A stretch of DNA of 6,030 nt from contig DPWT01000193.1 of assembly GCA_003527555.1 (NCBI GenBank), positions 1 through 6,030 of the forward strand, in the 5' to 3' direction. The translations under genes were made by a program, and so were the position numbers. This document shows positions 1 through 6,030 of the stretch, one piece after another. Source of the DNA: Verrucomicrobiales bacterium (GTDB taxonomy: Bacteria; Verrucomicrobiota; Verrucomicrobiia; Verrucomicrobiales; Akkermansiaceae). The notes under the pieces were generated by a model that made no database searches, was not told where the DNA came from, and saw nothing but the letters and a program-made list of their open reading frames with translations. The stretch's first letter is position 1; every line of letters starts with the position of its first letter.

Positions 1-47
1 GAGACTCTCGTGAACAAAGTTGGTTTTGGTCAAAATACGTATCCAGA

Positions 48-725
48 CTAAACTACCTCTGGCATCACTGCCTTCTCAAGCCATCCAGCAAGCTCAATCA
101 CACGCTCTGAACCAATCGGCGCAGAGAATAGAACTCCAAGTGTAAGTATACCATCTCGGCATTGCATAGACACTACTTCCAACGTTATAGCTGCTGCTAT
201 CTTGACGTGAAAATTCCCCACCACCGCGGATTCTACCGACTGCCTATGCGCGGTGTAAGATGCATTTGTCATCGTTCTTGCCACCTGAATAAGCTTAGGA
301 TTCTTCACCTCATCAATGATCACTTGACCATCGCTATCAAGCAGAAACATAGCACGCGCACCAAGGTTCTCCCTAACAATCAAACTGAATTCAGATAGAC
401 GATCAAATGACAGCCCTCGTGGCTTGCTCTTCTGACCAGATACAACTGCGCCATCTAGCTGCGCAGCATGCCCCAGCATACCACTACCCTTTGCGACCCG
501 CTGAGCCTCTGCCAATGGGCTTTTCCGGGCTGGTCGCTCCTGCGGCAGCTCCTGCGGTGATAGATCCTCCACATGATCTGAACAAGATGAATTACCAAAA
601 CCCTCGAAATCCTCGCCAAAGCCGGCATCCATTACGCTGGCACCATCCACAGGCGCAGAAGTCATCAGATCCTCCGCCATGCGGCGCACCTCCTTGGCAT
701 CAAGCCATGACTGAACGTAATCCAT
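48..725 (-). CDS. Roadblock/LC7-like domain protein, putative ParA partner
   Basis: This 225-residue protein has no exact function I recognise. Residues 105-225 give the alternation expected of a Roadblock/LC7 fold: a helix (FDRLSEFSLIVRENLGA), a strand pair around a DSDG turn (AMFLLDSDGQVIIDEV), a long second helix (about 143-165), three strands (about 169-201) and a closing C-terminal helix (GSERVIELAGWLEKAV). Residues 1-25 look like one amphipathic helix holding K11, R14 and R15. Between them lies a probably disordered linker: residues 16-63 have no Lys or Arg but about a dozen acidic residues, while 64-104 are basic. A PQEL-PQER micro-repeat sits at 57-64. The ATG lies 3 nt after the parA stop, so the two genes are almost certainly co-transcribed and translationally coupled. 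No signal peptide or membrane segment is seen, so it is cytoplasmic. Roadblock proteins of the MglB type dimerise and regulate small GTPases, but no such GTPase is visible here. The fold is inferred by eye; the gene itself is secure. Confidence 0.85.
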   Translation of the reverse strand: MDYVQSWLDAKEVRRMAEDLMTSAPVDGASVMDAGFGEDFEGFGNSSCSDHVEDLSPQELPQERPARKSPLAEAQRVAKGSGMLGHAAQLDGAVVSGQKSKPRGLSFDRLSEFSLIVRENLGARAMFLLDSDGQVIIDEVKNPKLIQVARTMTNASYTAHRQSVESAVVGNFHVKIAAAITLEVVSMQCRDGILTLGVLFSAPIGSERVIELAGWLEKAVMPEVV

Positions 726-728
726 TTG

Positions 729-1499
729 TTATCTAATGTAAGGTGAAAATTTAGCTTCAATCTCGGATCGCAAACCATCAAAAACTGCCAACACACTGAC
801 ACCCTCTTCCATCACCCCAGCAGGAAGACCTTTAGCACTGGCCTTAAGAAAAATATCTTCACGCGGAATGACATTTTTCATGACCATGTTTTGCGGTAGA
901 AGATTCCTCAATGCTTGGACTGCCTCCAAGCTCTCCGCCAGATGATTCTGCACCATAGTCATAACGACCCCTAGGACGTTCAACCGCGGGTTCACAACTC
1001 GCATACGCGTCAACGCCTCAAGCATTTTAGGTATCGACCGCACCCCCAACGGCTCAGCTTGCTGGGGGACAATCACCGAGTCACACACAGCAAGCACATC
1101 GGCGGTGACACCAAACAAACCTGCCGCCGTATCAATGATGCACACCTCATAGCCATCTGTAGCTGCCATATTAAAAAATGTCTTCACACGATGTATTGAG
1201 TCCCCAATACCACTACCCAGCTCATAATCACTGCTCTGCCCCGCCGGCACCAAACTCAGCGTTGGCATGCGAGTTGGCACAATAAGTTGATCAAACGGAA
1301 CATCATGATCTGCAATCACATCATAAAAACCATTGAGCTTACGCGACTGCCGGGTAAGCGACAGGCCTACCGATCCTTGAGGGTCCGCATCCACAAGCAA
1401 CGTGCGCATGCCGCCCCGGGCAAAAGCGTGGGCAAGGTTTATCGATACGGTGGTTTTACCCACCCCTCCTTTTTGGCTGGAAACGGCTATCGTGATCAC
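729..1499 (-). CDS. parA: ParA/Soj-family ATPase (orphan, no ParB seen)
   Basis: This is a 256-residue P-loop ATPase of the ParA/MinD superfamily. It has the deviant Walker A KGGVGKTT at residues 10-17, with signature lysine K10 and P-loop lysine K15. Walker A' is VDADPQGS at 36-43; D39 aligns with the hydrolysis residue of Soj. Walker B is CIIDTAAG at 120-127, followed by VPQQAEPLGVRS. There is no N-terminal helix-turn-helix, so it is the short Soj/type Ib class. There is no MinD-like C-terminal amphipathic membrane helix either, so nucleoid binding is more likely than membrane binding. The start is GTG at 1497-1499: it gives the canonical MITIAVSSQKGG beginning, and a stop closes the frame a few codons upstream. 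The expected role is an ATP-driven dimer/nucleoid-binding switch that segregates or positions a cargo. The next gene downstream is not parB but a Roadblock-like protein 3 nt away, so cargo positioning is more likely than plasmid or chromosome partition. The family call is firm; the cargo is unknown. Confidence 0.93.
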   Translation of the reverse strand: MITIAVSSQKGGVGKTTVSINLAHAFARGGMRTLLVDADPQGSVGLSLTRQSRKLNGFYDVIADHDVPFDQLIVPTRMPTLSLVPAGQSSDYELGSGIGDSIHRVKTFFNMAATDGYEVCIIDTAAGLFGVTADVLAVCDSVIVPQQAEPLGVRSIPKMLEALTRMRVVNPRLNVLGVVMTMVQNHLAESLEAVQALRNLLPQNMVMKNVIPREDIFLKASAKGLPAGVMEEGVSVLAVFDGLRSEIEAKFSPYIR

Positions 1500-1672
1500 A
1501 ATAATAAGAGCTGTCAGACCCTAACGTGCACGCCCAGCATGACAAAAGCATTTTCTCCCAGAAAAGAAAATAATTTATCTGCAAGCCCCCCTCAATCTCA
1601 TCCATTTTTTTGGTGCATCCTATGCAGATCCGTCTAATATCGCGCCAACTATCCAATTTTCGTTTATTCCCA
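1500..1672. promoter_or_regulatory. Divergent intergenic region with weak promoter candidates
   Basis: These 173 nt separate the divergent parA and lipoprotein genes and should hold both promoters. For parA (minus strand), TTGAGG (1590-1595) and TATTTT (1567-1572) are 17 nt apart, each matching consensus at 4 of 6 positions. For the lipoprotein (plus strand), TAATAT at 1635-1640 would put transcription about 25 nt before the ATG at 1673, with a poor TTGGTG (1610-1615) 19 nt upstream of it. An AT-rich 6-bp hairpin, TTTTCT-CCC-AGAAAA, lies at 1551-1565. No strong promoter, riboswitch or RNA gene is visible. The individual elements are only suggestive; that regulation sits here follows from the divergent arrangement. 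Confidence 0.35.
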
Positions 1673-3892
1673 ATGTTGACCACCGCCCATTCACACCCCC
1701 ACTACCTGCGCAAATCAACATGGGCAATCGGCATGGCAACCTTACTACTGGCCTTCAGTGCCTGCAAAAAGAATAAGCCTCTCGATGCCGGAAATGAGAC
1801 GCATGCAGATGAGCAAGCACAAATTGTGGTTAGCGTTAAACAGAATAATCTTGGAACTAAGCAAAGCAGCTTACTTGCTACTGCCTCAAAGTCCCCCATT
1901 CACTGGCAGCCCTGGAATAGCCGTGTATTCGAAAATGCCAAGCAAGACCATAAAACCGTCTTTGCTGTTATCGGATCAGGTCATGAACCTGAAACTGTGG
2001 CCCTTCTCGAGCAACTCAATCAGTCGTTACCTACTTGCAAAATCCTCAATAGCCACCACATCAATGTAATCATCGATAGTAGCCATGACCCCGCCATGGA
2101 GTTTCTTACGTCATCACTCTGCCTCGCATCACGTGAATATATACAAGGCCCACCATTGTTAATTTGGTTCTCTTACAATGGACACCCAATATCATGGAGA
2201 TCAGCACACACGCACAGCAATACTAATATTAGTGAACTGATTTCCACTATGTCTCGTACAATACACCGCATGTGGAAAGATGATGCAGAATATGTTCTGA
2301 ATAATAGCAAACTAGACTTCAACAAAAGATGGAGTGCCCTCATTCACAATGGAGCCAATAAATGGAATAGCCAATTACCTTCACAGGCCATCCGCCAGAT
2401 ATCGTCATACTACGACCCCACATCAAACAATATTGACAAAATAGGCAGGCTCAGTGCCGCACGCTATGTTAACTTGTTGATAAAAGCGTCCACCAGTGGT
2501 GCCGTTACCAAAAGCCAACAACTACGGTACGGGGGTATTGCCAGAATCTCTGCACAGAGCACTCTGATTTATGGCCTTATCGACCCGCTCGACGGAGGTG
2601 TCTACAATGGCGTGCAAAGAACCTCACTCTCTCTACCAATTTTTGCTAAAAGCCTTAAGACCCAAGCTCTCAGCATGGCGGCCCTCTATAATCTCTATCA
2701 GCTAACTGAGGATGAAATCTACCTAAAATCGGCAGACGACATCAAGGCATATACTGAAAAGAGCCTCAGACAATCCAGCGGCGACTATTCTCAGGGTATC
2801 GTGTATCAAAAAAACAACACAGCCGGCAATCAATGCACTTGGACACTGGAGGAGCTGGAGGCAGCACTAACAGAAGAAGAACTTCGTGTGTGTAAATACG
2901 CATTTGACATTCGCGGACTGGGTAACGTACCCCTCATCGATGATACTGACAGAAACTACTTCAGAGAAAACACACTCACATGGAAGACCACCAGAGCTAA
3001 ACTAGCAAAAAAAACAAACTTCGACCGTAACCAACTTAACACCCTGTTAGAATCCATCGTGAAAAAACTCGGCAAGATACGCGCTGACCGAGGCCCCATG
3101 ATTTTCAGAGAAAATCTATGCTCTTCAAAATCGCTCTCACTCTACACCAGCGCCCTAATCACAGCTTACCGCGCTACAGGAGATGAATCCCATCTGAAAG
3201 ACGCTCTTAGAGTTATTGAACACATTAAAGACAACTTTACAGGGGAATCTGGCTGGCTCCATGAATCTAGTTTCTACGGTAAACTTTCATCGACTAAAGC
3301 GAGCGCTACAACTCACGCTCTTATCTGCAATGCGGCACTTGACATACATGAATGTACTGCAAACCCAAGCTATCTACAAATGGCCCGAGACATTCATACC
3401 CAGATGGGTAACAAACTCTCTGGTGAAGTGGAATATCCTCTCCACGAATATGATTTTTCCTTATTCCCAACTCAATATCATGTGGCGCACTCACACACCA
3501 TTCCTAACATTAACAACTTCTCCAGTTGGGTGCTCGCATGGTCAAATTCAAAACGAATACTGAAATACGACGATGATCAATATCTAAGAAAGCAAATGTT
3601 AGCATTGGAAAATTCTCTATCCAAACAAGCTAACCTGCCCGCAATCATGCTTGTAGATTACCTCACAACATATTTCACCCTCGAAAATACGAAAGTTTAT
3701 CACCATGGGGAGGCAAATGATGGACTTCATACCACAGCAATTCGCCGTCCTTGCCAGATCATCATTATGAGCAAAAACACACATCCAGACCTGAATGAAA
3801 AAGTCCCCAAGGGCTCTGCTGCTGTGGTCTACCGTGGAAAACTCGTCGGCGTCACCAGCCAAGCGTCCGAACTCAGAAACTGGCTGAAGTAA
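1673..3892 (+). CDS. Exported lipoprotein, diverged YyaL/SPATA20 (DUF255) family protein
   Basis: The protein has 739 residues from the ATG at 1673. That start gives a compact lipoprotein signal: H/R/K n-region, hydrophobic WAIGMATLLLAFSA and lipobox Cys at C31. Upstream in-frame starts (ATG 1622, TTG 1610) would add 17 or 21 residues before the signal. Residues 75-175 follow the DUF255 thioredoxin-like pattern (PIHWQPWNSRVFENAKQDHK, then INVIIDSSHDP, then GPPLLIWFSYNGHPI). Residues about 255-690 follow the alpha/alpha barrel of YyaL/SPATA20 (DPLDGGVYNGVQR; QCTWTLEELEAAL; SLYTSALITAYRATGDESHL). The C-terminus (SAAVVYRGKLVGVTSQASEL) matches the family's final segment. The family's N-terminal CxxC (CHWCHVM-like) is GSGHEPE here, its C-terminal Cys pair is absent, and PHFEKM and DADS-like motifs are replaced. 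It is probably anchored in the envelope, and thiol chemistry is unlikely. The molecular function of the family is poorly defined, so I assign none. No Shine-Dalgarno is seen. Confidence 0.85.
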   Translation: MLTTAHSHPHYLRKSTWAIGMATLLLAFSACKKNKPLDAGNETHADEQAQIVVSVKQNNLGTKQSSLLATASKSPIHWQPWNSRVFENAKQDHKTVFAVIGSGHEPETVALLEQLNQSLPTCKILNSHHINVIIDSSHDPAMEFLTSSLCLASREYIQGPPLLIWFSYNGHPISWRSAHTHSNTNISELISTMSRTIHRMWKDDAEYVLNNSKLDFNKRWSALIHNGANKWNSQLPSQAIRQISSYYDPTSNNIDKIGRLSAARYVNLLIKASTSGAVTKSQQLRYGGIARISAQSTLIYGLIDPLDGGVYNGVQRTSLSLPIFAKSLKTQALSMAALYNLYQLTEDEIYLKSADDIKAYTEKSLRQSSGDYSQGIVYQKNNTAGNQCTWTLEELEAALTEEELRVCKYAFDIRGLGNVPLIDDTDRNYFRENTLTWKTTRAKLAKKTNFDRNQLNTLLESIVKKLGKIRADRGPMIFRENLCSSKSLSLYTSALITAYRATGDESHLKDALRVIEHIKDNFTGESGWLHESSFYGKLSSTKASATTHALICNAALDIHECTANPSYLQMARDIHTQMGNKLSGEVEYPLHEYDFSLFPTQYHVAHSHTIPNINNFSSWVLAWSNSKRILKYDDDQYLRKQMLALENSLSKQANLPAIMLVDYLTTYFTLENTKVYHHGEANDGLHTTAIRRPCQIIIMSKNTHPDLNEKVPKGSAAVVYRGKLVGVTSQASELRNWLK

Positions 3893-3900
3893 TTAAATTC

Positions 3901-3906
3901 TATAAT
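3901..3906 (+). promoter_or_regulatory. Perfect TATAAT -10 candidate before the PTPDL-like gene
   Basis: A perfect TATAAT hexamer lies in the 28-nt gap between the two exported-protein genes and ends 14 nt before the ATG at 3921. If used, transcription would start about 7-9 nt upstream of the ATG, giving a very short leader. No convincing -35 box is found 15-19 nt upstream, where the sequence is the 3' end of the lipoprotein gene. The gap is AT-rich, so chance is a real alternative. Confidence 0.25.
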
Positions 3907-3920
3907 ACAACACAAATATC

Positions 3921-5117
3921 ATGCATAATTATTGGAAAACCCTGTGCCTATCAACATTACTTTGCACGGCACTGCACGCTGACACTATTGTCCTGAAATC
4001 GGGCGAGAAACACACAGGACGAGTCATTTCTGAAAACTCAACAAGCTATCTCTTTGAAATCGATGTAACCAACTCCATCAAGGACGAACTTCGTATTCCA
4101 AAAGATGATGTGAAACAAATTATTAAGGAAAGCATCGAATCAAAGGACTTCAAGCTAGTCGCATCAATGGTTCCCGTGCGCGATCTCCAACCCGCCACCG
4201 CGTACCCAGAACGCATCAAGATCACAAAAACATTCATTAGAAAGTTTCCAAAATCTGAGTATAACGAAACAGTAAACAAAATCCTCACTACTCTGGAAAG
4301 TGAATACAACACAATTATAGACGGAGGAATCAAGCTAGACGGCCAATTAATATCCCGCCAAGATAAAGAGGCAAACGCCTACGACATCGATGCGCGCAGG
4401 TTATTACTCGACATTCAACGATATGCAGCAACAAGGCGTTACACTCAGGCACTAAGAAAATGGGAAGTTTTACAGTCGGATTACCGTAATTCAACATCTT
4501 TCAAAAGTGCCATACCCATCGCAAAACGCATCATCTACACCTACCAAAAAACCCTCAAATCATTGCTGGATACCCTCGATGAGCGAACAGCGGAACGCAA
4601 ATCTGCCATGAGTAGTATGAATGCTAACGATCGTGAACGCACCGAGCTAGCCCTTGCAGAACAACAAAGAAGATATGCTACCCAGATAGAAAGAGAAAAA
4701 GCTAAGTCACGCATCAAATGGTTAACCGTCGACACCTATGACAAAGCATCAATTTCACATAATTATCGCCAGACAACTTCTTCGCTTAAATCAATTGCCT
4801 CAGCATCGCGCACCAAACAAAAAGAGCTCAAGCTTGCTGGCCCAATTCACCGTGACGCTTGGACAGCACTCGCTAAAGGCGACCTTAAAGATGCCGAACA
4901 ACACATCAAAACCCTGCAATCACTCAGGATACCAAAACAATATTTAACACCTCTACAGACCAACCTAAAAGAAAGCCGTGGTGCCATGCAGATAGCAATT
5001 AAAGAGGCTAAGAAGAATGCCGAAGCAGAAAAATTACGCCAAATCAAACTTGATAAAGAAGCTGCAGATGGAGCGAAAAAAAATAAAAAAGGACAGACAC
5101 CAGCGCCAAAACCATAA
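3921..5117 (+). CDS. Secreted PTPDL-like protein, C-terminal Lys/Ala-rich tail
   Basis: This 398-residue protein has a clear Sec signal peptide (WKTLCLSTLLCTALHA, likely cleaved after A20). Residues 21-70 form a small beta-rich segment (DTIVLKSGEKHTGRVISEN, then SYLFEIDVTNSIKDELRIPKDDVKQIIKE) of the type seen in verrucomicrobial PTPDL-family exported proteins. The family's namesake motif would be PVRDL here at 85-89, followed by a QPATAYPERI helix start. The rest is mostly helical: TPR-like or coiled-coil stretches at about 90-210 and 205-262 (heavily charged ERTAERK, RERTELALAEQQRR), and a tail from about 350 rich in Lys, Ala and Glu ending in PAPKP. It lies 28 nt after the lipoprotein gene on the same strand, so co-transcription is plausible. 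An A8 run and a second A6 run at about 5075-5091 are slippage-prone but in frame. No enzymatic motif is seen. The function is unknown; periplasmic scaffold or binding roles are guesses. Confidence 0.82.
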   Translation: MHNYWKTLCLSTLLCTALHADTIVLKSGEKHTGRVISENSTSYLFEIDVTNSIKDELRIPKDDVKQIIKESIESKDFKLVASMVPVRDLQPATAYPERIKITKTFIRKFPKSEYNETVNKILTTLESEYNTIIDGGIKLDGQLISRQDKEANAYDIDARRLLLDIQRYAATRRYTQALRKWEVLQSDYRNSTSFKSAIPIAKRIIYTYQKTLKSLLDTLDERTAERKSAMSSMNANDRERTELALAEQQRRYATQIEREKAKSRIKWLTVDTYDKASISHNYRQTTSSLKSIASASRTKQKELKLAGPIHRDAWTALAKGDLKDAEQHIKTLQSLRIPKQYLTPLQTNLKESRGAMQIAIKEAKKNAEAEKLRQIKLDKEAADGAKKNKKGQTPAPKP

Positions 5118-5140
5118 TCAGCACCGATAAACCGCACACA

Positions 5141-5157
5141 AATTGGCATTGCCAATT
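5141..5157. repeat. Perfect inverted repeat AATTGGC-ATT-GCCAATT
   Basis: Seven-base arms (5141-5147 and 5151-5157) flank a 3-nt centre. GCCAA occurs once more at 5158-5162, so the left arm has two possible partners. There is no T-run on either side, so it is not a typical intrinsic terminator. The left arm includes a -35-like TTGGCA (5143-5148), so an operator in front of hisB is possible. The repeat is certain; the role is not. Confidence 0.45.
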
Positions 5158-5175
5158 GCCAACTAAATAGCCACT

Positions 5176-5186
5176 CTGCTGAGCAG
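5176..5186. repeat. Short palindrome CTGCTGAGCAG just before hisB
   Basis: Five-base arms flank a central G, ending 5 nt before the hisB ATG. If it paired in mRNA it would need a larger loop than the single central base, so at DNA level it would be a protein-binding site at most. It occupies the place where a Shine-Dalgarno would be expected. Its short length makes chance likely. Confidence 0.25.
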
Positions 5187-5191
5187 TCGAC

Positions 5192-5797
5192 ATGACCACA
5201 TCCAACTCAAAGAAACGCACTGCAAGCCAAGAACGGCAAACGGCTGAAACATCAATCAGTGTCGCCATCAACCTCGACGGTACTGGCTCAACAGATATTT
5301 CCACCGGCATCCCATTTTTTGACCACATGCTCACCCTTCTGGGCAAGCACAGCTTGATCGATCTTACGGTAAAAGCAGATGGTGATATCGATGTCGACGC
5401 ACACCACACCGTCGAGGACACTGGTATCGTGCTCGGTGAGTGCATCCGTGAAGCACTCGGTGATAAAAAAGGTATCCGCCGCTACGGTATGGCCTACCTG
5501 CCGATGGATGAAACTCTAAGCCGCTGTGTGATCGATCTCAGCAATCGACCCCACCTCGAATTTCGTGCCCCAGTATCCACTCCCGACGCTCCCAATCTCC
5601 CGTTTACCCTGGTCGAGGAGTTCTTTCGCGCGATAACCAATAACCTGCGGGCTAATATCCATGTTGAGCTTCTCTACGGTCGCGATGGGCACCACATTGC
5701 CGAGTCAATGTTCAAGGCACTAGCGCGCTCACTGCGCCAAGCCGCCGAGATCGACCCACGCGAAACTGGCATCCCCAGCACCAAAAAAGCACTCTAG
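5192..5797 (+). CDS. hisB: Imidazoleglycerol-phosphate dehydratase
   Basis: HisB removes water from imidazole-glycerol phosphate to give imidazole-acetol phosphate, a late step of histidine biosynthesis in the cytoplasm. At 201 residues it is the monofunctional form, without the phosphatase domain of the E. coli enzyme. The duplicated Mn-binding signature is intact: FFDHML (42-47), HHTVED (71-76) and GHHIAES (166-172), the last followed by FKALARSL. RRYGMAYLPMDETL (96-109) and the C-terminal GIPSTKKAL are also typical. The ATG at 5192 gives the expected short N-terminus ahead of RQTAETSISVAINLDGTG. It sits 74 nt behind the PTPDL-like gene and only 3 nt ahead of hisH, so it probably heads or belongs to a his operon that continues to the right. 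No Shine-Dalgarno is present before the start. Confidence 0.97.
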   Translation: MTTSNSKKRTASQERQTAETSISVAINLDGTGSTDISTGIPFFDHMLTLLGKHSLIDLTVKADGDIDVDAHHTVEDTGIVLGECIREALGDKKGIRRYGMAYLPMDETLSRCVIDLSNRPHLEFRAPVSTPDAPNLPFTLVEEFFRAITNNLRANIHVELLYGRDGHHIAESMFKALARSLRQAAEIDPRETGIPSTKKAL

Positions 5798-5800
5798 CAG

Positions 5801-6030
5801 ATGATCAAAGTCGGAATCGTCGATTACGGTCGTGGCAACATTCGAAGTGTAGAAAATGCCTTTCATGCCATAGGCGCGGATGCCGTGCTGATCCGTAAAC
5901 CCGCAGAATTAGAGAATATCACTCACCTCGTCGTTCCTGGCCAAGGAGAATTTGGTGACTGCGCAGCAAACCTCAAAAAACAAGGGATGTTTGTGCCAAT
6001 CCAAGATTGGGCAGCGAAAGATCGCCCATT
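5801..6030 (+). CDS. hisH: Imidazole glycerol phosphate synthase glutaminase subunit (5' part)
   Basis: This is the first 76 codons of HisH, cut by the right edge. HisH hydrolyses glutamine and passes ammonia to HisF, which forms imidazole-glycerol phosphate and AICAR. The start MIKVGIVDYGRGNIRSVENA and the strand-turn LVVPGQGEFGDC (43-54) are typical of class I glutaminase domains of this family. The catalytic Cys segment (GICLGMQ-like) should come shortly after the edge, so catalytic competence cannot be judged. The oxyanion-strand motif is PGQG rather than the usual PGVG, and residue 11 is Arg in GRGN. The ATG lies 3 nt after the hisB stop, which implies translational coupling. HisH supplies the substrate of HisB together with HisF, which fits the pairing. 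Confidence 0.95.
   Translation, partial: MIKVGIVDYGRGNIRSVENAFHAIGADAVLIRKPAELENITHLVVPGQGEFGDCAANLKKQGMFVPIQDWAAKDRP

Noticed and set aside
1..33. On the minus strand a TTG at 31-33 opens a frame to the left edge (TKTNFVHESL), possibly a third gene after the Roadblock gene.
   Set aside because: Only about ten codons are visible, the start is a TTG and no ribosome binding site is present, so it cannot be supported.
22..36. TTTTG-GT-CAAAA inverted repeat downstream of the Roadblock gene as a terminator.
   Set aside because: The stem is five A/T-dominated pairs with a 2-nt loop, too weak to call.
162..736. Two plus-strand open frames opposite the Roadblock gene (162-398 and 407-736).
   Set aside because: They are antisense to a better-supported gene with coherent fold pattern, and their translations are His/Arg/Pro-rich without domain features.
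729..1499. Plasmid or chromosome partition locus (parABS).
   Set aside because: No ParB-like gene and no repeated parS-like palindromes were found nearby, and the region is flanked by ordinary chromosomal his genes.
1610..1672. Longer N-terminus of the lipoprotein from TTG 1610 or ATG 1622.
   Set aside because: It would put 32 or more residues before the signal hydrophobic core. The ATG at 1673 gives a normal lipoprotein n-region, although ATG 1622 cannot be fully excluded.
1456..1683. 75-codon minus-strand frame overlapping the parA start and filling the divergent region.
   Set aside because: It overlaps the essential Walker A end of parA in another frame, has Cys/Trp-rich unpatterned composition and would overlap the lipoprotein start.
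5141..5157. Intrinsic terminator for the PTPDL-like gene.
   Set aside because: The 7-bp stem has only three G-C pairs and no T-run follows on either strand.
5044..5445. Minus-strand 133-codon frame across the hisB start.
   Set aside because: It is antisense to the conserved first half of hisB and reads as a shadow with hydrophobic low-order sequence.

Overview
The window looks like chromosomal DNA of moderate GC from a Gram-negative bacterium, most likely a member of the Verrucomicrobiota (Akkermansia/Rubritalea-like Verrucomicrobiae). The reasons are a lipoprotein with a type II signal, a periplasmic protein that resembles the verrucomicrobial 'PTPDL' family, the tight hisB-hisH order, and the absence of Shine-Dalgarno motifs in front of all six starts. 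The taxonomic call is an inference from family memory, not from a database match.

Layout. On the minus strand (about 48-1499) lies a two-gene unit. A short Soj-type ParA ATPase (729-1499) is followed after only 3 nt by a 225-residue protein (48-725) whose last ~120 residues read as a Roadblock/LC7 fold behind a long charged linker. A 173-nt divergent intergenic region (1500-1672) separates it from the plus-strand block. That block starts with an exported lipoprotein of about 739 residues (1673-3892). It is a strongly diverged member of the YyaL/SPATA20 family (DUF255 thioredoxin-like domain plus alpha/alpha barrel) that has lost the family's cysteines. After 28 nt comes a 398-residue secreted PTPDL-like protein (3921-5117). 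After 74 nt containing two small perfect inverted repeats come hisB (5192-5797) and the 5' part of hisH (5801 to the right edge).

How the parts work together. hisB and hisH are ordinary histidine-biosynthesis genes: the dehydratase step, and the glutaminase subunit of imidazole-glycerol-phosphate synthase. The two exported proteins act, if at all, in the envelope, and nothing links them to histidine. The most unusual unit is the ParA/Roadblock pair. No parB and no visible partition site accompany it, which suggests an orphan ParA that positions some cargo, with the Roadblock protein as adaptor or activator. This is a hypothesis. No tRNA, rRNA, mobile element or CRISPR array was seen.
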